Origin: Paenibacillus sp. FSL R5-0345
Lineage (GTDB): Bacteria > Bacillota > Bacilli > Paenibacillales > Paenibacillaceae
DNA: 64,000 nt
Assembly (NCBI RefSeq): GCF_000758585.1
Contig: NZ_CP009281.1
Location: 4,154,001-4,218,000, forward strand
Direction: 5' to 3'
In this document: positions 20,440 to 27,771 of the stretch, piece by piece
How positions within the stretch are numbered: the first letter of the stretch is position 1
How the letters are laid out: every line of letters starts with the position of its first letter
The notes under the pieces: model-generated
What the model was told of the DNA's origin: nothing
The model's input: only the letters and a program-made list of their open reading frames with translations
Databases searched by the model: none
Made by a program: the position numbers and the translations under genes

Positions 20440-20640
20440 AGTAAAAAGACCGCCCTGTACTTCAAGTGAGGTAACGGTCTATATCTGTATACAAAGTAGC
20501 CTTAGCACACCTAAGCACTTCTATCCGAAAAAAAGCGGTTTCCAGAAGCTGCTGAAGGTTCTATATGAGGGCTGGCTTCCACGCCCTTTTTATATGTACC
20601 TATACCGTATTTCAATAAGAGATCTTTCGTTTATTTTAGC
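20440..20640 (-). ncRNA. Candidate structured RNA with its own terminator
   Basis: The gap 20404-20815 has no gene, but on the minus strand a -10-like TAAAAT (about 20636-20641) is followed by a series of hairpins: GGGC/GCCC, TTCAG/CTGGA, CCG/CGG around a T run, and CTTAG/CTAAG. It ends at AGACCG...CGGTCT followed by TTTTTAC (about 20447-20481). The span of about 190 bases and the terminator suggest an independent small RNA, or a leader of the 96-residue gene 40 bases further on. I cannot assign it to a known RNA family. The -35 box is weak. Confidence 0.4.
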
Positions 20641-20815
20641 ACAATTAAAAATCGAAGTGTAGTGGACACTTTAGTGACCTAGTCTTTGGTCCAGTATAAT
20701 AACCCGCCTCCAGCCGTTTTTACTGAAAAATTCCATAAGCTATACTTACAGAAGTACATAACGAAGTCACATTGGTAAGATCACATACACCCATATATGA
20801 GGAGGAGTTCGTTTC

Positions 20816-21766
20816 ATGAGGAAAAGAAATAGCAATAGCGTATTAGCAGCAGTAGCCGTATTATCTATCGTACTTTTGGCAGGTTGTACAGAATTACCAG
20901 GCAGACAATCTGCGAAAAATGAGGTGGAAAAGAGTATTTCTGAGGATGCACACCAGAACTTTGGTGAAGTTGTCAAGCAAGAGCTAGGTAAAGCAGCTGC
21001 AACTGTACAGCAAGCCGTTGAGGAAACTGCTACTACGGTAGTTGACGAAGTTAAAGCAGATAGCATTAGCAAAGAACTCTCAGTATCACAAGCGATCGGT
21101 ACAGCATCCGTACTCAGCATGGACAACGCAGTAGGAGAAATAGAAGTTGCAGCTGTTACAGGAGATCTGATCCATGTAAGTGCAACCATCTCCTCACACA
21201 ATAGTTCCTTCCATACCTCTGACCGTCAAAAGATTATGGATGATGCTGAAGTTTCAGTTAAGGTGAGTGGCGATACATTAAAGGTGTCTACGCATTCTAA
21301 ATCAAATCCTAAGAAGGATTTATGGACATGGGCGCAAGACAAATATGGTTATTCCGATTTTAGCATAAGCTATAATATAGAGCTCCCTGCCAGCATGAAT
21401 AAATATATCATTACAAATAACGTAGGACAAATTCGTCTTCGTAACCTGGAGGGGAATTATCAAATCGTCAGCAACGTTGGAGCGATCAATATTGAAGGGG
21501 CTAAATTTACTGGAAAATCTACTGTAAAGTCCGATACGGGTAGCATACGTATGGATATAGCAGGGATGAAGGGTGACAGCAGCCTACAAGCTAAAACAGA
21601 GGTTGGCAGCCTTAGCGCTGTCCTAGCCGATGGAATGAAATGCAGCTTGGAAGCCAAAAGTGATCTCGGACAAATCAAAGGGGTAGAAGGCGGAAAGACC
21701 GATATCAATGGAGGCGGTCCTTTGGTATCACTCAGCTCAGATATAGGTGCAATTACAGTACAGTAA
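20816..21766 (+). CDS. Lipoprotein with DUF4097-like beta-repeat domain
   Basis: A 316-residue secreted lipoprotein. The signal peptide ends in the lipobox LLAGC (Cys about residue 23). A helical, Glu/Val-rich stretch follows (about 30-85), then repeated short beta-strand units of the kind found in DUF4097/adhesin-like proteins, such as NNVGQIRLRNLEGNYQIVSN and VSSDIGAITVQ-like endings. GAGGAGGAG lies 8 bases before the ATG. It is a single gene with its own terminator, divergent in direction from the surrounding ribosomal-gene block. Function unknown; likely cell-envelope stress or surface role by family. Confidence 0.75.
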   Translation: MRKRNSNSVLAAVAVLSIVLLAGCTELPGRQSAKNEVEKSISEDAHQNFGEVVKQELGKAAATVQQAVEETATTVVDEVKADSISKELSVSQAIGTASVLSMDNAVGEIEVAAVTGDLIHVSATISSHNSSFHTSDRQKIMDDAEVSVKVSGDTLKVSTHSKSNPKKDLWTWAQDKYGYSDFSISYNIELPASMNKYIITNNVGQIRLRNLEGNYQIVSNVGAINIEGAKFTGKSTVKSDTGSIRMDIAGMKGDSSLQAKTEVGSLSAVLADGMKCSLEAKSDLGQIKGVEGGKTDINGGGPLVSLSSDIGAITVQ

Positions 21767-21779
21767 ATAGACAATAAAC

Positions 21780-21811
21780 AGACCGCCGGGATAACCAGGC
21801 GGTCTGTTTTT
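21780..21811 (+). terminator. Terminator after DUF4097-like lipoprotein
   Basis: AGACCGCC pairs perfectly with GGCGGTCT around a 10-base loop, followed by GTTTTTG on the plus strand. Confidence 0.9.
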
Positions 21812-21821
21812 GATTCCATGA

Positions 21822-22049
21822 TTAGATTAATGCGATGGCCAGCAAAGTGAATAAACTCAAAGTTAAAATCTGATTTGCGGCAAAAGGATTTCCCCAAAAA
21901 GCAGAAGTATGCACAGAGCCATTGTCAGTTCTTAAGTAAACATTGTATCTGTCTACATCTGTTATAACGCCTTCGTGCTGTCTACCATCTCTAGTCAGAA
22001 TCCGCACCCTTTTATCCTTACAACGCAAACAGTTATAATATGCTTCCAC
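21822..22049 (-). CDS. Small Sm-like protein with hydrophobic C-terminal tail
   Basis: The 75-residue product has a basic beta-rich core KRVRILTRDGRQHEGVITDV followed by NVYLRTD, which follows the spacing of an Sm1 motif (hydrophobic strands, D-G, G, D, then YL). It ends with a hydrophobic segment NQILTLSLFTLLAIALI. A GTG start at 22049 is supported by AGGAGG 9 bases upstream. A paralogue with the same core and the same tail pattern is at 32505-32879. I infer a small membrane- or surface-associated protein; RNA binding is only suggested by the Sm-like pattern. Confidence 0.65.
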   Translation of the reverse strand: MEAYYNCLRCKDKRVRILTRDGRQHEGVITDVDRYNVYLRTDNGSVHTSAFWGNPFAANQILTLSLFTLLAIALI

Positions 22050-22227
22050 TAGTGTACTCCTCCTTGTCAGTAATGATATACTCTATGTGTAGGAGTACAG
22101 GTCGGTAACGGCGAAGTTACATAGGTCGGAGTTTGGGTCAATATTTACTTTTTCGTCCCCTGTATCTTTCGTATTCCTCTTTCACCTGTAGTTCGTCTTA
22201 TTCCATCCATTCGAGGAGGCCAATCTC

Positions 22228-22404
22228 ATGAATGTAGAAAGAAAACAGTTTATTAAGGAAGGCGTACTGCGTATTACCATTTTCGTTATTTTAGCATCGC
22301 TTACTTACACCGTTCGCAACTATGCATGGGCTGTTACTGTTCTCGTATGTGTTGCGCTGTACTCCCTCCTTACTGGAGTACACAAAATCTTACGCAAAGA
22401 ATAA
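22228..22404 (+). CDS. Small membrane protein, 58 residues
   Basis: The ATG at 22228 has a strong ribosome site (GAGGAGG, 8 bases upstream). The product, MNVERKQFIKEGVLRITIFV onward, has two predicted hydrophobic segments (about 14-27 and 33-50) and a basic tail HKILRKE. I do not recognise it. It is followed by repeat copy 2 and then by a terminator at 22535. Confidence 0.65.
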   Translation: MNVERKQFIKEGVLRITIFVILASLTYTVRNYAWAVTVLVCVALYSLLTGVHKILRKE

Positions 22405-22430
22405 CATGTGCCTCCACGAACTCTTATAGC

Positions 22431-22530
22431 AAGCTAAAACGCCTTAAGCGTCCTTTTAAGGACGGTAAGCGTTTGTGCGAGAATTATAAGAATAAAGTAT
22501 ATCGTGAATCGTGTACTTTCTTATAATTTC
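22431..22530 (+). repeat. Double-hairpin interspersed repeat, copy 2
   Basis: 100 bases. AAAACGCC ... AAGCGTTT encloses GCGTCCTTTTAAGGACGG; then TGCGAGAA; then TTATAAGA pairs with TCTTATAA around a GTAT/GTAC core. It lies between a small membrane-protein gene and that gene's terminator, so it is probably transcribed in the 3' untranslated region. Confidence 0.9.
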
Positions 22531-22534
22531 ACAG

Positions 22535-22585
22535 AATAACCACTTTCTCTCTAGATCCTAGATCTCGAAGGAAAGTGGTTATTTA
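22535..22585 (+). terminator. Hairpin after the 58-residue membrane protein gene
   Basis: AATAACCACTTTC pairs perfectly with GAAAGTGGTTATT across a 23-base loop that itself is palindromic (CTAGATCCTAGATCT). The T run is short, so its strength is uncertain. Confidence 0.7.
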
Positions 22586-22631
22586 CAGTTTAATCGGGGT
22601 AACAGAGTTCAAACCATGTTACCTTCTAAAC

Positions 22632-22686
22632 AATAAAACCATTAGCGACAGCGAATACAAAATTCACTGTATCTAATGGTTTTATT
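22632..22686. terminator. Bidirectional terminator-like inverted repeat
   Basis: AATAAAACCATTAG pairs with CTAATGGTTTTATT, with an inner partly paired region. A/T tracts at both ends suit termination from either side: the plus-strand gene at 22228 and the minus-strand small ORF at 22726. Confidence 0.75.
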
Positions 22687-22725
22687 CAGCCTAACAATCA
22701 ATCCCTAACGTTCGATCTTATATGT

Positions 22726-22860
22726 TCACTCTTTATATGGCGAATGGGAATTGCGATTTGTATAAAAATCGATAATATCATTCACGGTGCGGAGCGGCTC
22801 CGCTTCCTTGTGGATCGTGTCCACGTTAGGCTTGAATTCTTCATGCGTCTTCGTAGTCAC
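22726..22860 (-). CDS. Possible small protein, 44 residues
   Basis: A GTG start at 22860 has AAAGGAATG about 8 bases upstream. The product reads MTTKTHEEFKPNVDTIHKEA and then EPLRTVNDIIDFYTNRNSHS, a hydrophilic, helix-prone sequence that does not look like noise. It is followed 40 bases later by an inverted repeat able to terminate it. No family recognised; reality depends on conservation. Confidence 0.4.
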   Translation of the reverse strand: MTTKTHEEFKPNVDTIHKEAEPLRTVNDIIDFYTNRNSHSPYKE

Positions 22861-23022
22861 TTCAGTTCATTCCTTTCAATAGTTGAGCTTGCTGCATCAT
22901 CAGCTGCATATATTAGTGCGGCACCTCTATTCATTACCCTAAAAAGAAGCTTTCAACGCACCAATAAGCATATTAATTTGAAAACTATTATTTTTATTTG
23001 TTCTCAGGTTCACATAACAAAA

Positions 23023-23057
23023 ACGCCTCCTTAACGTAAGATACGTTAAAAAGACGT
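23023..23057 (-). terminator. Intrinsic terminator after trmD
   Basis: A 16-pair stem with a few G-T pairs, centred on TTAACGTA/TACGTTAA, is followed on the minus strand by TTTTTG, 26 bases past the trmD stop. It separates trmD from the genes leading to rplS. Confidence 0.85.
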
Positions 23058-23082
23058 CAGATATACCTGTTTCATTAAATTA

Positions 23083-23868
23083 TCACTCCGGCTTGTCCAC
23101 ATTTCTTAGACGTTCCAGTGTCTTCTTGTCTTTCAACGTAAGTTCTGCAGTCTCAAGCAGGTCCGGTCTGCGTTCCAACGTGCGCAGCAGTGCCTGCTCT
23201 CTCCGCCATATGTCGATGTTTGCATGATGACCACTCAGTAAAATATCTGGTACCTTCCAGCCACGAAACTCAGCAGGACGTGTGTAGTGTGGATATTCTA
23301 GCAGTCCAGTGCTGAACGAGTCAGATATCGCAGAGGTTTCATTTCCCAGTGCTCCTGGCTGAAGCCGGACTACGGAATCTATAACCGTCAAAGCAGGCAA
23401 CTCTCCGCCAGTTAGCACATAATCACCGATTGAAAGCTCATCTGTTACCAAATGCTCACGAATCCGTTCATCATACCCCTCATAATGCCCACAAATGAAG
23501 ATTAAATGCTGCTCTTGTGCCAGTTCCTCAGCAATCTTCTGATTGTAGGTTTTTCCTTGTGGACACATAAGGATGATACGTGGTTTTACAGAAACCTCTT
23601 CATCAGATCGACGTTTATCTCCCTCATTCGATGTAATACCGAGCACATGCTCGACTGCATTAAAAATCGGATCAGGCTTGAGCACCATGCCCCCGCCGCC
23701 TCCATACGGAGTATCATCCACACTATTGTGTTTATTCCCTGAGAACTCGCGGAAGTTCACAGCATTTAAGGATACGATTCCTTTTTCACGCGCTTTACCA
23801 AGAATACTTGTGCTGAATACGCCTTCGCACATTTCTGGAAACAGCGTAAGCACATCAATTCTCATCAT
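23083..23868 (-). CDS. trmD: tRNA (guanine-37-N1) methyltransferase
   Basis: TrmD methylates G37 next to the anticodon, preventing frameshifting. The product starts [20 protein letters not shown] and has the knot motifs [15 protein letters not shown] near residue 57, [12 protein letters not shown] near 130 and [15 protein letters not shown] near 148. The 260-261 residue length is slightly above the usual 240-250 because of a charged insert around 80-92. Its ATG overlaps the rimM stop (ATGA), so it is translationally coupled to rimM. Confidence 0.96.
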   Translation of the reverse strand: MMRIDVLTLFPEMCEGVFSTSILGKAREKGIVSLNAVNFREFSGNKHNSVDDTPYGGGGGMVLKPDPIFNAVEHVLGITSNEGDKRRSDEEVSVKPRIILMCPQGKTYNQKIAEELAQEQHLIFICGHYEGYDERIREHLVTDELSIGDYVLTGGELPALTVIDSVVRLQPGALGNETSAISDSFSTGLLEYPHYTRPAEFRGWKVPDILLSGHHANIDIWRREQALLRTLERRPDLLETAELTLKDKKTLERLRNVDKPE

Positions 23869-24389
23869 GGCAATAGCCCTTCCATCAAATGAACAGTAAT
23901 TCTTTTGGCTTCTATGTCTACATTCAGAACTACATCATTGATTACAGGAATAAGGATGTCTTGTCCTTTTGCAGGCTTAACAACCCACACATCATTCGCG
24001 CCTGGCTGTAAGATTTCCGTTATCGTACCAAGTGGTGTGTTTTCATCTTCATCCGTGTATACCTCACAACCGACGATTTGGTGGAAGTAGTATTCGTTCT
24101 CAGGCAGATCAACCAGATCATTACTTGGAACCTTCAGGAGGCTTCCTTTATACTTTTCCACTTCGTTGATGTTCGTATATCCCTTGAGCTTAACGATGAA
24201 CATCCCCTTGTGCTCACGAGCGGATTCTACAGTTACTTCGAATTTCGCACCGCCATCTGCAGGGATCACCAGCAGCTTCTTGCCTGCAGCAAAACGAACT
24301 TCAGGGAAATCGGTATGTGATAATACTTTAATCTCCCCGCGAATACCATGCGTATTCACAAGTCTGCCTACGGTTAACTCTTCTGTCAT
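23865..24389 (-). CDS. rimM: Ribosome maturation factor RimM
   Basis: RimM binds S19 and helps assembly of the 30S head. The 174-residue product has the N-terminal barrel motif [18 protein letters not shown] and the C-terminal PRC barrel ([16 protein letters not shown] onward, ending [18 protein letters not shown]). ATG 24389 is chosen because AAAGGAG is 8 bases upstream. Its upstream region contains repeat copy 3 and the khpA terminator, so it likely has a separate promoter; its 3' end overlaps trmD. Confidence 0.95.
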   Translation of the reverse strand: MTEELTVGRLVNTHGIRGEIKVLSHTDFPEVRFAAGKKLLVIPADGGAKFEVTVESAREHKGMFIVKLKGYTNINEVEKYKGSLLKVPSNDLVDLPENEYYFHQIVGCEVYTDEDENTPLGTITEILQPGANDVWVVKPAKGQDILIPVINDVVLNVDIEAKRITVHLMEGLLP

Positions 24390-24429
24390 ACAACCCTCTC
24401 CTTTACAAGCTTCATCTAATCTATATTTC

Positions 24430-24530
24430 AAGCATAAACGCCTTCGGCGTCCTTATAAGGACGGCAAGCGTTAATGCGAGAAATATAAGACATAAAGTAT
24501 GGTGTGAAACTTATACTTTCTTATATTTGA
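24430..24530 (+). repeat. Double-hairpin interspersed repeat, copy 3
   Basis: 101 bases, the best-formed copy: AACGCC/GGCGTCCTTATAAGGACGGC/AGCGTT, then TGCGAGAA, then AAATATAAGA paired with TCTTATATTT enclosing AAGTAT/ATACTT. It lies in the intergenic space between khpA and rimM, upstream of the rimM start on the minus strand. Confidence 0.9.
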
Positions 24531-24532
24531 AC

Positions 24533-24566
24533 AAAAAGGAGCCGGGATATACTATCCCTAGCCCCT
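24533..24566 (-). terminator. Terminator-like hairpin after khpA
   Basis: On the minus strand GGGGCT and GGGATA pair with TATCCC and GGCTCC (one bulged A), followed by TTTTTG. It would end or attenuate the ylxM-ffh-rpsP-khpA transcript before rimM. Confidence 0.7.
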
Positions 24567-24581
24567 CATTGTACGCATCAT

Positions 24582-24812
24582 TTAAGATAAAATATCTACA
24601 GTTACGCGTTTATCGCTCTTGACTGCTGCAGATGTGACTACTGTACGGAGCGCCTTAGCGATCCTTCCTTGTTTGCCAATGACCTTTCCTACATCATCAG
24701 GATGCACGGACAGTTCATAGACAATTAGGTGATCCTTCTCCACCGCTCGTACCGTCACATCTTCTGGATGATCCACTAAAGCCTTAGCAATTACTCCAAC
24801 TAATTCTTCCAT
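24582..24812 (-). CDS. khpA: KH-domain RNA-binding protein KhpA (YlqC)
   Basis: KhpA is a small RNA-binding protein linked with KhpB to cell-size and division control in Gram-positives. The 76-residue product has the KH core HPDDVGKVIGKQGRIAKALR (GKxGR loop) and the start MEELVGVIAKALVDHPEDV typical of the family. ATG 24812 is chosen, with GAGGG upstream; an upstream TTG is not needed. It lies 22 bases after rpsP, the common order. Confidence 0.93.
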   Translation of the reverse strand: MEELVGVIAKALVDHPEDVTVRAVEKDHLIVYELSVHPDDVGKVIGKQGRIAKALRTVVTSAAVKSDKRVTVDILS

Positions 24813-24834
24813 AGAGGACCCTCGCAATCAGTCA

Positions 24835-25107
24835 TTATTTCTGTTGCTTAAGCTCATGAAACTTCTTCATTACGCCTGCTTTGGAAAGCAAGTTGCGTAC
24901 TGTATCAGATGCTTGCGCACCTGTTTGAAGCCATTTAAGAGCTTTTTCCTCATCGATCTTAACTACTGCCGGTTGTTCAATCGGATTATAATAACCGATT
25001 TCCTCGATAAAACGACCGTCACGAGGGGACCGGGAATCGGAAACCACTACACGATAGAAAGGCGCTTTATGCGCTCCCATTCTTTTTAGACGAATACGTA
25101 CTGCCAC
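24835..25107 (-). CDS. rpsP: 30S ribosomal protein S16
   Basis: S16 is an early-binding protein of the 30S body. The 90-residue product starts [20 protein letters not shown], followed by [19 protein letters not shown], both diagnostic. It is 47 bases after ffh and 22 bases before khpA, in the standard ylxM-ffh-rpsP-khpA order. Confidence 0.98.
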   Translation of the reverse strand: MAVRIRLKRMGAHKAPFYRVVVSDSRSPRDGRFIEEIGYYNPIEQPAVVKIDEEKALKWLQTGAQASDTVRNLLSKAGVMKKFHELKQQK

Positions 25108-25154
25108 GAAAAATCACCTCCTTATAATAGTTTCGAGATATTAGAACAGCAAGA

Positions 25155-26540
25155 TCATTTAAAAGGGAACTTCATCCCTTTTCCGCCTAATCCTTTAAGC
25201 TGCTTCATGGCATTCTTCTTGGAGGCCTTGCCGCCTCCGCCCATCATGCCGGAGAATTGCTTCATCATCTTACGCATCTCATCAAATTGCTTGATGAGGC
25301 GGTTGACCTCAGCGACCGAGGTTCCGCTACCGGCAGCAATACGCTTGCGGCGGTTATGGTTAATGATCTCAGGCTGGCGTTTCTCCGTCTTCGTCATAGA
25401 ATGAACTATGGCTTCAACGCGACCCATTTGCTTATCATCAACTTTTAAATCTTTGATGCCCTTGGCTTTGTTCATGCCAGGCAGCATATCAAGTATTTGA
25501 TCGATCGGACCCAGCTTTTTCACCTGATCCATTTGCTCAAGGAAATCATCAAACGTAAATTCCGCATTACGCATCTTACGTTCCATTTCCTTAGCTTTAT
25601 CCGTATCGATATTCGCTTGGGCTTTCTCAATTAGCGACAGCATGTCACCCATACCTAAAATCCGTGAAGCCATACGTTCCGGATGGAACGGCTCCAGCGC
25701 GTCGATCTTCTCACCTAACGCAGCGAATTTGATCGGACAACCAGTAACAGCTTTGACGGATAGTGCAGCACCACCACGGCTATCGCCGTCGAGCTTTGTC
25801 AATACAACCCCTGTAAGCTCAAGCTGCTTATTGAAGCTCTCAGCCACGTTCACAGCGTCTTGACCGGTCATTGCATCTACTACTAACAGAACTTCATCTG
25901 GATTTACAACATTGTGAATCTGCTTCAGTTCTTCCATCAATTCTTCATCAATATGCAGGCGGCCTGCAGTATCGATAATGACGTAATCAAGTCCGTTATC
26001 CTTGGCATGTTGTACAGCTTGTCTGGCAATCTCTACCGGACTAGTCTGATCACCTAGCGAAAATACCGGAACTTTAATTTGTTCTCCCAGCACCTGAAGC
26101 TGTTTGATCGCAGCAGGACGGTAAATATCTCCCGCAACGAGTAATGGACGATGATTGCCCTTCTGTAACAGCTTGGCCAGCTTACCCGAAGTGGTTGTCT
26201 TACCTGCCCCTTGTAGACCCGCCATCATAATGACAGTCGGTGGCTTGTTCGACTTGGCCAGCTTCGCTTGGCTTCCGCCCATCAGCTCGGTTAGTTCCTT
26301 GTTAACGATGTCGATAATGACCATACCTGGTGTAAAGCTGTCCATAACTTCTTTACCAATAGACTTTTCTTTCACCTTGGCCACGAATTCTTTAACTACC
26401 TTGAAGTTTACATCGGCTTCCAGAAGGGCCAGCCGTACTTCGCGCATAGCTTCGTTTACGTCATCTTCGGATACTTTACCTTTACCGCGCAGCTTGCTGA
26501 ACACATTCTGCAATCTTCCGGTTAAACCTTCAAACGCCAT
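25155..26540 (-). CDS. ffh: Signal recognition particle GTPase Ffh
   Basis: Ffh binds SRP RNA and signal sequences of nascent membrane and secreted proteins. The 461-residue product has the N domain, the G domain with GLQGAGKTTTSGKLA (about 107-121), DTAGRLHIDEELM and TKLDGDSRGG motifs, and a methionine-rich M domain ending in MMKQFSGMMGGGGKASKK. It is preceded by ylxM with a 21-base gap and followed by rpsP. Confidence 0.98.
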   Translation of the reverse strand: MAFEGLTGRLQNVFSKLRGKGKVSEDDVNEAMREVRLALLEADVNFKVVKEFVAKVKEKSIGKEVMDSFTPGMVIIDIVNKELTELMGGSQAKLAKSNKPPTVIMMAGLQGAGKTTTSGKLAKLLQKGNHRPLLVAGDIYRPAAIKQLQVLGEQIKVPVFSLGDQTSPVEIARQAVQHAKDNGLDYVIIDTAGRLHIDEELMEELKQIHNVVNPDEVLLVVDAMTGQDAVNVAESFNKQLELTGVVLTKLDGDSRGGAALSVKAVTGCPIKFAALGEKIDALEPFHPERMASRILGMGDMLSLIEKAQANIDTDKAKEMERKMRNAEFTFDDFLEQMDQVKKLGPIDQILDMLPGMNKAKGIKDLKVDDKQMGRVEAIVHSMTKTEKRQPEIINHNRRKRIAAGSGTSVAEVNRLIKQFDEMRKMMKQFSGMMGGGGKASKKNAMKQLKGLGGKGMKFPFK

Positions 26541-26561
26541 ATGCAGATTTCTCCCTTCATG

Positions 26562-26918
26562 CTACTCTAACCTCTGCAAGCGATCCACGATCTCCGCGAA
26601 TCGAAGTTTATATTGCTCAGGCAGCATCCCATTCTCCGGCAGTCTGCGCAGTTCATCTAAATATTTGGTACGACTCTCATGTTTCTCTAATAAACCAAGT
26701 TTTTCTTCATAATTCTCTAAAACTTGCTCGGCCCGTTTAATATGCTCATAAACGGCTTGGCGACTGATTTCAAATTCAGCGGCGATCTCTCCCAAGGAAA
26801 AATCATCGTGAAAATAATATTTAAGAAACGTTTGCTGCTTATCTGTAAGCAGTCGTTCATAGAAGGCAAAAAGCAAATTGATACGATTCGTTTTCTCGAG
26901 TCTATTCTCCTGACTCAT
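26562..26918 (-). CDS. ylxM: YlxM-family helix-turn-helix protein, SRP-associated
   Basis: YlxM modulates the SRP GTPase cycle in streptococci and is co-transcribed with ffh. The 118-residue product has a sigma-region-4-like helix-turn-helix (FSLGEIAAEFEISRQAVYEH, about 42-61). ATG 26918 is chosen because GGGAG is 8 bases upstream and the family start (MSQENRLEKTNRINLLFAFY) begins there. It is the first gene of the ffh operon. Confidence 0.92.
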   Translation of the reverse strand: MSQENRLEKTNRINLLFAFYERLLTDKQQTFLKYYFHDDFSLGEIAAEFEISRQAVYEHIKRAEQVLENYEEKLGLLEKHESRTKYLDELRRLPENGMLPEQYKLRFAEIVDRLQRLE

Positions 26919-27067
26919 TAAGGGCACTCCCTTCGTCAAGGAAAAACACTTTACACCTTCACAACGTCCCTTATGATACCTAAAAGAAAGAGAGATGTCA
27001 AGCATTTTTGCTTGTCATCTCTTTCTTTATTAAAAATCCTTTTTTCATGCAATTTATTCGCTTGAAA

Positions 27068-27715
27068 TTATTGGATCGGCAGTACATAAATCAATACGGC
27101 GAAGAAGTGTGTGACACTACCTGCAAGGACAAATACATGCCAAATCGCATGATGGTACGGAAACCCTCTCCACACATAAAACACCGTACCTAATGTATAG
27201 AGCACCCCACCAGCCATCAGCAGGATCATACCACCGTCTGCTACAACAGCCGAAAGAGGGTTCCAGGCGATTACAATCAGCCACCCCATCGCGATGTAGA
27301 ATATGGTAGACATGAACAGAAACTTCTTCACAAAAAATGCTTTGAAGAAAACGCCAAACACTGCGATCCCCCAAATAACTCCGAATAAGCTCCAACCAAG
27401 CGTACCCCGAATGGCGACTAACAAAAAGGGTGTATACGTGCCTGCAATAAACAGATAAATAGCGGAATGATCGAAAAATTCGAACAAATCCTTCGCCTTA
27501 CCCTCTTTGAGACTATGCACTAGTGTTGAATTTAGATATAGAAGCAGCATTGTCGTTCCATAAATGGAGAAGCTGACCACATGCCATGTCGTTCCTTTTA
27601 GACTTGCAAAAACAACAAGCAGGACAAGTGCAGCCACGCTTAATACTGTTCCGATCCCGTGCGTTATCGCATTCGCGACTTCTTCTCGCCGGCTGTAGGT
27701 GTGAGTATTTGCCAT
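27068..27715 (-). CDS. Hemolysin III family membrane protein (PAQR/YqfA type)
   Basis: A 215-residue integral membrane protein with seven predicted helices. Family motifs are EEVANAITHGIGTVLSVAAL at the N-terminus, SLKEGKAKDLFEFFDHSAIY in the middle (DHSA, metal site) and HAIWHVFVLAGSVTHFFAVL at the C-terminus (HxxWH...H). The family includes hemolysin III of Bacillus cereus, but most members have no shown toxin activity. ATG 27715 is chosen over one six bases upstream from ribosome-site spacing (GGAAGG). It lies between ylxM and the M32 peptidase gene, with no terminator found. Confidence 0.88.
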   Translation of the reverse strand: MANTHTYSRREEVANAITHGIGTVLSVAALVLLVVFASLKGTTWHVVSFSIYGTTMLLLYLNSTLVHSLKEGKAKDLFEFFDHSAIYLFIAGTYTPFLLVAIRGTLGWSLFGVIWGIAVFGVFFKAFFVKKFLFMSTIFYIAMGWLIVIAWNPLSAVVADGGMILLMAGGVLYTLGTVFYVWRGFPYHHAIWHVFVLAGSVTHFFAVLIYVLPIQ

Positions 27716-27771
27716 ATCCATATCCTTCCGTCTAAGCTTTCTTTCTATTATACCACGCGTACCCTACTTGA

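Noticed and set aside
20440..20640. T-box, SAM or other named riboswitch
   Set aside because: The T-box core (UGGNACCGCG) is not present and the downstream gene is not an amino-acid or tRNA-synthetase gene; kept only as an unassigned candidate RNA.
22744..23034. 96-codon plus-strand frame opposite the small minus-strand ORF
   Set aside because: No ribosome site, Ser/Leu/Phe-rich composition of a reverse frame, and it runs through the trmD terminator.
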